A stretch of DNA of 64,000 nt from positions 248,001 to 312,000 of the forward strand of contig NZ_JADLQO010000005.1 of assembly GCF_015477775.1 (NCBI RefSeq), read 5' to 3'. Source of the stretch: Nocardia abscessus. GTDB taxonomy: Bacteria; Actinomycetota; Actinomycetes; Mycobacteriales; Mycobacteriaceae. The translations under genes and the position numbers were made by a program. Of the stretch, positions 43,001-55,000 are shown in pieces; within the stretch, counting starts at the first letter, position 1; every line of letters begins with the position of its first letter. Below the pieces are notes generated by a model. It saw only the letters and a program-made list of their open reading frames with translations, was not told where the DNA came from and searched no databases.

Positions 43001-46000
43001 CGCTCGTACTCCGTGTAGGCCCGATCGGCGGTGTCGCCGTGCCTGCGCACGTACTTGACCGAGTTGAGGTCTTTCCAGGTGACCGGTTCTCCGGCCTGCT
43101 TGTCCTCGAGAACGGCCGCGCGAACCGCCTCCAGTGCGTCGAAGTCCAGCCCCAGCTCGCCCGCTTTGTTCCGTCGCCACGCCTCGGTCTGATTCATGTA
43201 CCGGGCGATGCCCTGGTCCAACGTCAGACCCACGCTTGCTTCTCCCAGCTCGGCATTGCGGATCATTGCGTTGAGCATGGCCGACAACAGTTCGCGCAGG
43301 TTTCCGTCGCGCTTCAGCTCGTCCATCGGCACCGACGGCAGCACCATGCCGCCCCACCGCGGCCTCGCCGACGCGTCGAAGACTGCTCGGATCCGCTCGT
43401 CCCGGGCCGCCGCGGGCAGATCCTCGAGCACGTCCTCGAACAGGCCCCTGATCACCGTCTCCAGTCGGTCCAGCACCGCCACCGCCGCAGCCTTGACCTC
43501 CGGCCGACCGTAGAGGTACCGGGCCAGCTCCGCCTCCTGGACTCGATGCAGCAGAGGACCGGGCCGTGAAACGCGCACATTGAGCGCTGCGGTTCCCGGG
43601 TGTGATCGTGCATCGCCGGTGGACGCTGTGTTCTTGCGCCACGGCGTCGGTGCTGCCTCGGACGGTTCCGGATCGAGCTCTATGGCGACCGGGCCCGGTC
43701 TGTGAGCTGCACTCGGTGTTGTGTCTTCGTCCGCCGGTACGTCGAAGGCTCCCAGCCGCACAGCCTTCATCAGCAGGGGAGTTCGCTTATTCTCGCCGAG
43801 TACGGCACCGATCCGGGCTCGGCGGCCCTTGACGGTTGATGTCGCCACGCCGAGCTGCGCGGCGATGGCCTCATCTGTGAGGCCGTCGGCCATCAATTGG
43901 AGGAGTTGTCGTTCCGCTCTGGAAAGTTGCACGGTACCGGCCTGTGGTCGGTCCCCGTCGTGGACGAATCCCTGCCGCTTGGCCGCCAGGACCGTCTGGA
44001 TGGCGCCGGTGGTACCGAACTTCTTGGCCGCACTGCTCAGGTAGTTCGTGACCGCGCTCGGATCGACGCTCAGCCGTCGCCCGATCTCCTCACGGGTCAA
44101 ACTCTGGTAGATCAGGTTGAGCACCTCGAGTTCCCTGCTGGTGAGCCAGGGCGAGGACGTCGTTGTGGACGGTCTGCTGGGCCGGTCGATCCGAGCTGCG
44201 GTGCTTGCGGCCCGAACCGGTAGCTGAGCGGGGAAATTCGCGGCGGCCGCCACCGCTGTGGCCAACTGGCGCGCTGCGACCCAGAGCGCATGCGGATCGG
44301 ATTCGGTGCCGTCGGCCGCTGTCGGCGATGTGCCGGGACGTGCGGGCCAGAAGGCTCGGATCAAACGGTCACGCCGGTGACTCGGCAATGCCTCCAGTAT
44401 CCGGCGCACATCCGTGGTTCGGGTTTCGGCCAGCAGCCGGACCAGTGGGTCGGATTTCTCGAGCTGTGCGCATTCGGCAACGAACTCCCGGATGCTGTGC
44501 CAGGGCCCCGCGAATCTGCGATGTTTCCAGATGACCTCTCGCGCGATGTTGTTCAACCACGACTCGATGTTCCGGTTACCGAGCCGTCCGAGGTCCGCGA
44601 TCGCCGTAGCACATACCTCGTCGGCGATGTGATGTGCTGCCTGCCGACCGAAATTCTCTGCGAGGCGCGGCATCTCGGGCTCGAAACGTCGTCGGAGCAG
44701 GGCGGTCGCGAGCTCCGGTCGTCCGTTGGCGACGTGCTGCTCGAGCACTTGCCGGAGCCGCGCTGCGCTGTCCCAGGGGGTGCCGACCCTCCCAGCGGTG
44801 TTCGCCTGTCGAGCCGTGCCGTCGTGCTGTGGGCTCCGCTGTGCCGCAGCGCGATCCGGCGAGTCCCGCAGTGGGGTGGTGTCCGGTGACTGTGACCCGA
44901 CCGGCGCGGGATCGGCTTCGTCCGGATCGAGGTCGATCGCGACGGGGTCAGGGCCGCGATCGGCCGGGGTCGCTGGCCCCTCGTGGTCTGTCGGTGTATT
45001 CGCGGGGGTGTCCTTCGCGGCAGATAGGAAGGCCGCTGCGGCGGTCACATCGTCGGCTGTGCCCCCTTCGATGCCGGCCTGTACCAATGCGCGGGTGACG
45101 GCGCCGAGATCGCCCGGGGTCTGGGCGAGCGAATGCCGGACGATGGCTGCGATGGGTTCGGGGTCGTCCGGGCTGATCGGTTCCCACACGCCGTCCGTCA
45201 GCACCAGGACGACACCTTCGCCGCGTACGCTTCGAGCCTTTTCGCGCGGTTTCAGCCCGTCCAGAGACCGGCCCAGGTTGTGGGTGAGACCCGGGCCGCC
45301 GATCGGCGAGTGTTCGGCTTCTTCACGAGTGGTGTCGTGGAAGACGTCCAGAACGTCCTGGACCTTCGAGTCGTCCCTGGTCAGCTGTATCGGAGGGCTG
45401 TCGTCCAGTGGAATCCAGTACGCCCGGCTGTCGCCTACCCAGTCGACGGTGAGCCGTCCCGACACCATCAACGCGACCACGATCGTGGTGGCGGGGGGTC
45501 TGTCCGCGGGCGACTCCGGCGGCAAGGCGAGTACCGCCTCCTGGGCGGCGGCCACCGCGCCCTCGACTACGGCCACCGGATCGATCCGGCCGTCTCGGTC
45601 GGCCTGCCGCAGCGCCGCTGCCACGAAATCGTGAGCGGCTGCTTTGGCGGCCGCGGAGGCGCGGTGACCGCCCTTCGGCCTGGAGAGGCCGTCGTTCACG
45701 ATGAGTGCGGTGGCCTCTTCGCCACCGACATTCGTTCTGATCAGGGCGAAGGCATCCTCGTTGATCGCGTGGCTGCCCCGATCGCTGGCTGCCGCAACGG
45801 GACCCAGATCTTCGACCGTCAGGTTCTCTTCGACAAAGCGCCGCGGTGCGGTTTCCGCGGAGCCGTGGGGGTCCGCACCATGTTGTCCCCGTCGATGTTC
45901 CGATCCGGGCTGCGCTGCGCGGTCCTCGGCGGCCCGACCGGGCGTCGCCGACCCGCCGGGATCGGACGCCGCGGGCTCGGTGAGATCGTGCTGCCGGGGC

Positions 46001-49000
46001 TGGGTTCGTGCGATGTAGTCGGGTTGTCCAGCTGCGCCGGGCCAGACGACGGACGCGCCGGGTTGCGCTGCCGGAGGAGTGGTCGTCGCGTGATTCCGCG
46101 GTTCGCGCAGCATCCCCACGATCTGGCGGACCGCGCGGTCGGCCGTGCCGTAGTTCTCGGCGGCTTGCGCGAGTCGTCGTTCTCGATCGGTCGCCCCGGC
46201 AAGGGCGGCGGCGGCATTGTCGCGAAGCTCGGTCGCCGTCAACAGCTCTGAGATCGCGCGGAAATGGTCGATCAGGAACGCGAGGCGCTCCCGGCCTATC
46301 CGTGCCATATCCCACTGCTCCGCGAAGGCCAGCAGTTCCTCCAGCCACTGCGACATATCCCGCAGCGCGTCGAAGCGTCGCGTGGCCTCGGCGAGCTGTT
46401 GTCGGTCGGTGGTACTCACCGAATCGACCGCTGCCCCCGCGGTCACCATCTCCGCGAAGATCGTTTCGGCCACGTCGCGCAGCCGCTCGGTCTCCCCCGG
46501 CCGGAGATGATCCGCGGGCCGGGTCCGGATCGCTGTGTCGGTGTGCGGGTGGGTCTGCGCCCAGACCTCCGCGACGGCGGCGAGGGCCGAGCCGAGCCGA
46601 ATCTCCGCGGCGTCCTGCCGGGCCTGCAGGACGGCCGACGTCCCTTCGCGCAGGCCTTGCTCGTAGGCGGCGTTCGCCTCGGCGGCTTCGTCCGCGAAGG
46701 CCGACCACGCCGACATCTGGTGCGCGAACTGCTCCAACAGCCGCAGCCGTTCCGCGGGAATCCGCATATTCGGCTCCCGCCGAGCGGTCACCAGCTCATC
46801 GATCAGAGCGGGTGCGCGATTCAGCACGGGATCGTTCGAAACGTCCGCTGCGCCTGCCAGTCGCGCAGCGACCGCCGCACGCAGTGCCCGCAACTGTTCT
46901 ATGTCACCGGATTGCGCGTTGTCGGGCTGACGGTCTGCGGGTGAGCTTTCGTCGGGGTCGAGGTCGATTGCAACGGGGTCGGGTCCGTGGGGGCTGGTCG
47001 GGCTGGCACTTTCCGGCTGATCCGTCCGTCCGGCGGCATTTGCCTTGTGCTCCCGATATTGGCCGCGGACTCGTTCGGCGTCGTCGAGGAGACCGGACTT
47101 CTCGCGATACTCCTCGACCAGCGGCAGGGCGCGGACCTGGCTGGGGTTCAGCTTGCCTTCTCGCTCGAGATGCAGCAGCGCCCCCAGCAACCTGTCGACC
47201 GCTGCCGCGGTCGACAGATCTGCGCGCCCCTTGCTGAGCTCGAGGAGTTGCCGCCGCAGTGCGTCGACTTCCTGCCGCAACGTCTTCAGTCTTCCCGGAT
47301 CCGCGACCAGTTCCTGGGTTGTGGGCAGTGGGGCCGGATCGTGTTCGCTCGGGTTCGTCGACGAATCGGCCGACTCGGTGGGGCGGTCAGGGGACGAACC
47401 GGGTGTGTCGGGCTCGTCGGGATCGCCGAGGTCGATAGCGACAGGGTCGGGACCGGACGTACGACCGGTGGTGGGTGCGAGTTGATCCAGGCGGGACAGA
47501 ACCTTGTTGAGCAGGTCGATCTCGGCTTCGCTGATGCCTGAGGCAGCGGCCCTGCGTTCCTCCTCGGCCTCACGACGACCGCGCTCGAAGGCGGTTTCGC
47601 CGGGTGGTGCCTGGGCGACTGTGCTTCGTCCAGCCATATGATCATGTCCGAATGCCATTGCGCCACTCGGCCGTATCTCACTCAGCGGCGTGGAGACCGG
47701 TAATCCGGCCAGGTGCTCCCCGAGTTGCCGGACGGTGTTCACCACGAACAACTTGGCTGTCGCCTCATTCCGATACCCGAGACCGGACACCATGGTTTCG
47801 AGGGACAGCCTGCGTGTGAAGACAGCGCGGATGATCTTCCGTTGCCGGTCCGTGAGCGTGCCGAGCGATTCCTCCAGTTGGACCGGGGTAGCTTCGGCCA
47901 GCGCCCGTGCCAGCTGGACATCCAATCTGTGCTGCTCGGCAACGAGAATCGAAGCCAGACGTCGAGCAGCGGCGACAGCAGGCCGGACGGCCGATTCCCG
48001 CGGAATCGGTCGTCGCGATCGCAGTTTCGCCAGCGTTTCTCGCTCGGCGGAGGATAGTTGGTTGCTGGCCTTCGCGATCTGTTCAGGGGTGGCCGCGGCC
48101 AGCACTGCGGCAGAACCCAACTCCCCGGTCCTTGCCACCAAGGCATTCGCCAGTGCGGAGCGATAGACGTTGAATCGTGCCGCAGCATCGTCTCGGGGCC
48201 GGTCGCGCCCGGGAATGGCCGGACTGCCGACATTCAGGTCGATCCCTCTGCACCGAGCCACCTCCAGCATTTCCGCCCAGTGAGCGGTTCCCAACTTCGC
48301 CGCCACCGAGCGCATGGCGGCGCCGACCTCGCGGCCCGAAAGTGCCAGCATTGTGGCGATCTCGCGGTGGGAATGACCCTTCGCAACGAGTGCGAGCATG
48401 TCGATTTCGCGATCGGTCACGCCGGAATGCTCGGTACCAGAGGGCGTTCGGTTGGCGGTGGCTGATGATTCGGGTTCCTCCCGACCGGTCCGCGAGGCTC
48501 CGGAGGCGGTGTGTGGCGAGGCGTTCGGCAGCGGGGGCGAGACCTCTTCCGCACGCGGTATCTCCGCGATCCGCAGCACACTGTTCTTTTCCTGCCGCGA
48601 CAACGAACCTATGTCCCGGTCGCGATGCAGACTGTCCGCCAGCTCGAGAAACACCCAACGCGGGGTGGCACCGATCCGGTCGAGGTGCCCCCGGAGTTCG
48701 GTGACGGTCAATTCGGCGAGGCGGCCGTACCGGGGATCCGATTCGGCTATGCCATCGGAGCGCAGCACCGCCAGCATCTTCGCGCGGAGCGGGTGGAACC
48801 ATCTGTGCTCCAGCATTTCCCGCGCAGAATCGCGCAATCGCTGGACGACGTCGCCGCCCGAGCTCGAGTCCGAGAGCCGGAATACATCGTCATTGATCTC
48901 CAACGCCAATTGCACGGCGCGCGCGAGTCGTTCGCTTCGCCGCCCGCCCCTCGCTGATACCCCCAGCAGCGACAGCGCATATCCGAACGTGTCGAGCCCA

Positions 49001-52000
49001 TGCTGTTCCCTCAGTTCCGCCGGGTTTGTGGGAGCGGCGGGAACTGCTTCGACCGTATCGGCGCCGGGCAGGATGCCGGCACGGAGAGCCACTGCCACCG
49101 TCTGCGGCCGGTTGCGGGTACCGAGCTTCTCGCGGACACGGGCGAGCGCCTTGTCCACCGCGCTCGCGGAAATCTGGAGATCCTCCGCGATATCGGCGTT
49201 CGTGTCGCCGTTCGCGATCCGGGTGATCAGATCGATTTCGGCGGTGGTCAACTCGGGAACTTCCACGGCGGTCCGGGCAGTCCCCGGCAGGAGTCCGGCG
49301 CGGATGGCGACGGCCACCATCGCCGCCCGGTTGTGCGAGCGGAGCTTGCGGCAAACACGCATCAGGTAGTCGTCCACGGTGAGCGAGGACAGGCCCAGCG
49401 CCTGCGCGATGTCTTTGCTGGTCTCGCCGTTCGCGATCCGAGTGACCACGTTGATTTCGTAATCGGCCAGCCATATGCGGCCGGTGCCCGGGACGGCGTC
49501 GGCAGGGTCGGCGAGCGGGAGGTCGCCGGTGCGTACCGCAGCCGCGATGATTCCCGGACGGTTGTGGACATCCAGCTTTCGGCCGACTCGGGACACCAGC
49601 TGGTCCACGCTTCTCGGATGGATCTCGAGGTCTTGTGCGATGTCGTCGCTGGTGTCACCGTTCGCGATCCGACCGAGTACGTGGATTTCCTGACTGGTCA
49701 GCCTGCGATCGTGGCTGCTGGGCGTCTCATCGCCGGCGGAGGTATTGCTGGGGAGAATTCCGGTGCTCAGCGCGAGGTACACCGCTTCGGTCCGGTTCCG
49801 GGCACCGAGCTTGTGGCGAACTTGGGTCGCGTAGATGCTGACGGTCCCCGCGGACAACCCCAACTCCTCCGCGATCTCGCGGCTCGTCATATCCGCGGCC
49901 ATCAACTCGAGCACCTCGAACTGACGTTTGGTGAGCCCACTGTCCGTCTGCTGTGACGAGTCGGTCGCGTGCGTTTCGGCGGCTGTTATCACCTGCTCGC
50001 CGACGTCGACCAATCTGTTGAGCGCACCTCTTTGCACCAAGCTGATCGCTGCGCCACGCCGCATCGCGTCCACCGCCTCGGTGACGTGTTTGCGCTGCGT
50101 GGCATTCAACCCGAACCAGCCGTCTACCAGACCTCCCACGATGCTGTGCAGCCATTCGCTGGGATCCGTGCCCGCATCGGCACGCCATCGGTGCGCCTCC
50201 GCGATCCGAAATGCCATGCGGTTGAGCTCCTGTGCCACCTGTACGAGCGGCCGCAAGTCGCGGCCGGTCGGCGCGGCCGGGACCCCGAGCCTGGCAAGCA
50301 CTTCCCGGAGTGAGGCCCGGCCGTATCGCTCGCGTAGCTCGTTGAACGCAGTCGCATCCCCCTGGCGCGCGCGCCGCAGAACGGCGTCCGGCTCGTCGGG
50401 ATCGCCGAGGTCGATCGCGACAGGATCGATGTGGACGCCGGATGTCGCCTCACGGTCGCTGGTCGGTTGCTGTTCTTCGAACCAGATGGTTTTGCCGCCG
50501 GCGCGTTCCAAGGTGACGCCCCAGGACGAGGCCATTGTTTCGAGCATGCCGAGGAAGAAGCCATGGGTGTCGGCGACGATTCCGGTTTCGGCCCATTCGG
50601 CGGCTTGGTCGTCGGTGAAGCCGGTGGCGTCGACGGTGCCTCGAGTGGTTGCCTCCTGTCGTGCGGGCAGGTCGCGGCTGGTATCGGTGACGGCAATACG
50701 AATTGTGTTTTCGCCGAGCCAGATTCGTACCCGGGCGTCGCCTTGGTCGGCATAGCGGTAGACATTTTGTACGAGGTCGGATACCAGGACGGTCACCTCG
50801 TAGGGATCCGGGTGGCCGGCCTGTCGCAAGCGCTGTCGTACGGCTCGCCGCGCGAGGCCCGGGCCTTGTTGCAGCGAGTCCTGCGGTATCGGCAGGTCGA
50901 GGATGAGTTCCTGTGGTGCTTGCGAGGGGTCGTTGGTGTCGGAGGTTTCGAAAAGCTTGAACCAGACCTGTTTTCCGCTGTCGTGGGGGAGCTCCCATCC
51001 CCAGGTTTCGGTGTGCGTGTCGAGGAGGTCGACGGCGCGCCACCCGGGGCTGCTGACGCTCTCCCGCGCAGGCAGGGTGCGGCTGTTGTCGCTGACATGG
51101 ATCTCGATCCAGCGTTGACCTGGTTGCCCGTGGATGGCAGCGGAGATGTCGGGTGTCCCGCCGCCGTCGGCGCGAGCTTGCAGCGCGAGTTCCCAGGTGA
51201 TGGCGGCGGCCTGGTCGGTGTGTTCGGCGATGGGCCAGTCGGCCAGCGCCCCGTGCAGCGGTTCGACGGCCGCGGCGATGTCCTGCAGATTCAGGCATCG
51301 GGTGGCGGTGTCGACCAGGTGACGGAGTTCGGCGGGAGCGTCCGGGCGGCGCGTGAGTGCGCGGAGGTGGTGCAGCGGGTCGCTGCTGATGCGGTCGGTC
51401 CATCCCGTTCTCGGCTCGGGCAGGCCGAGGATGTGAGCGAGTTCGTGGTCGAGTCGTTCTGCCCGGCTTTGCCATTGGGCACGCTGGTCGGAGGTGGTTG
51501 TCCGGCGGGCGAGTTGCTGGGCTTCGGCTTCGTGGGCGAGGCGGTCGACCACCCAGCCGGGGAGCCGGGTGAGGTCGGCTCGGTCGGTGGCGGCGCGGCG
51601 CTCGGTGTCGGTCATGGATCGCAGTTCGACATCGATCTGGTCGAGGACCTGCTGGACCGCACCGGGCAGGCTGTTCTGCAGGGCCGCGGCTACGTCCGCG
51701 CGGGTATGCGGTGCGGCCGTCGCGCTTTCATCAGCGTCCGGTATCTGTGCGCCGGAAGCGGATTTTCCTGTGCGGTCGGTCGAAGATGCCTGCGGGTTGT
51801 TCGGTGGCTCGTTCGGTGTGCCGGACGGGCGCGCAGCGCTTCTGTGCAGCCTGCTCGAGCCGGCAGATGGTGCGGCACCGTTGCGCGGATCGGGCTGAAC
51901 CGCCCCGAAACCGGAGGTGCCGACGGGTGTCGGATCCGGATCCGGCGACAGCGCGTCTCGGTGGGCGTTGACGTCCTGCAACGCCTCCACCAACTCGGTG

Positions 52001-55000
52001 GTTGTCTCGCGCAGCTCCGGAGTGGGTATCACGGATGACCGCCGTTGCCCGGCTTTCTCCCGGAGACGGTCCAAGAGCAGTTCACGAAGTACCCGCAGCA
52101 GTTCGGGCGTCTGCGCCGCACCTACCAGACTCTGTGCTTTCACATCGGCGCGCAGCAGGCCCTGGGCCGACTCTCGGCGATCCCGTGTGGGTGAATCCGC
52201 ATCGGCGGCATCGCAGACGAGCCGGGTGAGCCGTGCCGATTCCTCGCCCAGCCGATGGAACTCCCGCGTGAGTCGCGCGGTGTTGTCCGTGGCGAAAACG
52301 TGCGCCGCCTGGACTCCCGATTTCGACTTGTCGGTGGCGGAGTCGATCAGAGCGGCCAGTCGGTCGCGTTCGTCGCGCCACCGGTCTCCTGCGACTCGCG
52401 CACGTTCGCGCGCGGTCACCACGGCATCGCGCCGATCGAGCAACTCCAGCAATGGGATTCGATCGCCTGGCTCGCCGGTGGCTGCGTGGGGCTCGACGGC
52501 GGCGGCCGTGGCCTGCTCTCGGAGGGATCGCAGCTCCTCGGTGAGCATTTCGAAGCGCGCGAGCAGCTTTCGCTGCCTGGACTCGTCGGCCGGCGTCATC
52601 CTGTCCGGGTCGACCGGAGTGGGGAACAGTCGCGCCCGGACTGCGGACGTGCGGGCGAGCTTGTCCTGTACGGCGGTGATCCGCGCACCCCAGGCGGGCT
52701 GCACTGCCGACGGCACTACGGCCGGTTCGGCGGTGCTCAGCTGCCACAGTCGATCCTGGCGCTGGGTGGTCGCCGCGCGTACCGCTTCCGGGAGTTCCTC
52801 GACCAGGATCCTGCCGGTCGGGTCCACCCGCACCTGCCTGGTGATCATCGGAATGCCCCGCTGCCGCAGTTCATCCCCCAATTCCTCGGCCAGGGAGACG
52901 GGTTGGTAGGGGGCTTCGAACACCTCCAGCCGGACTCCGTCGATGATCCGCCCACGCGGACCGAACTGCAGACCGCCCCGGGCGGCCGCGACCTCGCTGA
53001 CCGCCAGCTGCTCCGCTTGTGCGCGTGCGAGGCTCAAATCGGTGTCGAGACTCTCGCACCGTTGCTCGACCGCCTCGAGATGGTCGAGCAACGTCTGCAG
53101 CCGGGCCGCCCTCTCGCTGTCCATCCCCGGACGGGTCTGCGCATCTTGAATCCGGGTGAACAGGTCGGCCACATCCAGATAGGCCTGGCCTGCTCCGGTT
53201 GCGGCCCAGGCGCCGAGGCCGAGGAGCTCGGCTAGGCCGTCGGTCTGCACCAGCAGCCGTCTGACGTCGTTCAGGAGGTCGGCCCGCTGCGCGGCCAGGA
53301 CGGAAATATGGTGAGTCCATTGCCCCAGCTCGCCAGTGGGCGGTTGCTCCCACTCCGCGAATCCCGGCAGTGGTTCGACAGCGGCCGTTTCGTGGCTGCG
53401 AGGGGTGGCACCGTACCTCTCGGCCTGTTGACGTTCCACGAGCCGGGCCAGCTCATCGAATGCGCAGAGCTTCCGGCCGTCGCGGCCGGTAACCACCACG
53501 AGCGTGTCCGCGGCTTCAAGGGCCCTTTGCTCATCAGGAGGCATATCGCGCCATTTCCGCGCCGACCGCGCCAGCACGCCGTCCGGTGACGTGCTCGGGT
53601 GGAAGCCGGATGCCGCGGGGACCGGCTCACGGTCGTTCGCGCGGTCGGTGCGAATCTGCACGTCCCGCCATACTTGTGCCAGCGGGATGCCCCGCAGGAG
53701 TGCTTGCAATACGTAGACCGGATGGGTGAAATCCTTCGGCGCGCTCTTGCCGAACGCATTGTTGGCCTCGGCCAGGGCTTCCGTCGGGTTGAAAACCGCG
53801 TTCCCGCCCAGGCCGAAGTCCACCGTGCCCAGGTTCAGCTGGGTGCGTTCTTGTCCGTATTCCTCACCCGCAACGATCCGGCTGCGGGTATCGCTGTCGA
53901 GCCGTTCGAGCCAGGCGTCGTATACGGATTTCAGGTCGACCCAGCCCGTGTCGCCGGTTTCCGCATCCCATGGACCGTGGTGGGTCTGCCGCCGCGCGCG
54001 GGCAACCCCGCCATCGTCTCTCCGAGAGAGTCCGGACTGTCGTAGCCATACATCGAAAGCCGCTCGGCTCTCGAATCCGTTCAACCAGAAGTCGAATGCT
54101 GCGAACAGGCGGTCTCCGTCGCGCCGCGTCTGCTCGACGCGGCTGTAGCCATTGAGCTGTCCCAACCAATCGTCGAATCGGGTCAGCGGCGGTAGCGCAC
54201 CGGCCCTCCGGAACTCGGTGAAATGCTGATACAGAAACCCGAATGCCTTCGCGTCCAACCAGTCGGTGTAGTCATGCCTCCGGTCGACGCGGGAATGCCC
54301 GGGCAGGGCGCCCGCCTGCCGCTGCTCCGCGAGGTGCTCGTACCGGAAGTTTCCGTCCTCCCGCGGGCTGTCTTTCGGCGCCCGCAGGTGCGCAAGCTCG
54401 TGCCGGACAATATTGTAGGCAGAGTCTCCGGTCGGCGCGTTGAGTCGGCCGGACCTATAATTTCGCTCGAACAGCTCTCGAATATACTCCGGATTCCCGA
54501 AGTAGGTTTCGTTGAGCAATACATAGTTCTCTGGTTCGTCACCGAAAATCCGCCCAGCGGCAGCGAACGTATCACTCTCCAGAGGCAGGACCACCACCGC
54601 GTCGGGGCAGATGGCGTCGGCTTCCTCCAACTCGTCGAATATCGCTTTCCGAACCGACATCGCCATGTCGACGGAGAGTTTCTCCAGTCCCAGCACCTCG
54701 ATGCCGTAGGTCGAGTAGAGATCTCCCGCAATCGCCTGTTTCACGCTGCGCTCCGCATCCGAAGCGGCACTCATTGCCGGAGATTCGGGCAGTGCGGCGG
54801 CGGAATAATCCTTCCACGCAGTGTCGGGGCCGGATTTCCATACTCTTGCCCGGCCCAAGTAATTGTTCGCCGTCGCGGCCGGCGATGCCTTTGCGGCTGC
54901 CGTCGCGGTGACTGTCAACGGTGGCGCGGGACTGCGCGGACCATCCGGCTCGTCAGCCACACCGAATTCGTCGGCGAATGCTGCTCGGATCCTTTCCTCG

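Larger units (their letters stand above)
28915..50421 (-). repeat. Twelve copies of the acidic DPVAIDLGDPDE linker
   Basis: The core VAIDL (once VAIEL) occurs at 50421-50407, 47442-47428, 46974-46960, 44943-44929, 43689-43675, 41337-41323, 38529-38515, 36480-36466, 34794-34780, 32070-32056, 29634-29620 and 28929-28915. The preceding residue pair is usually DP and the following residues are acidic (GDPDE, DPDE, GDSD). Flanks are Pro/Ser/Thr/Ala-rich. A distant variant, IHLDDPDD, lies near 62570. Copies sit at borders between unlike domains, as expected of a linker or processing site. Confidence 0.9.

Noticed and set aside
51433-51447. A fourth HELAH sequence as another zincin
   Set aside because: It lies in a coiled-coil-like helix with no NPxEALAEA block or flanking module, so it is probably chance.
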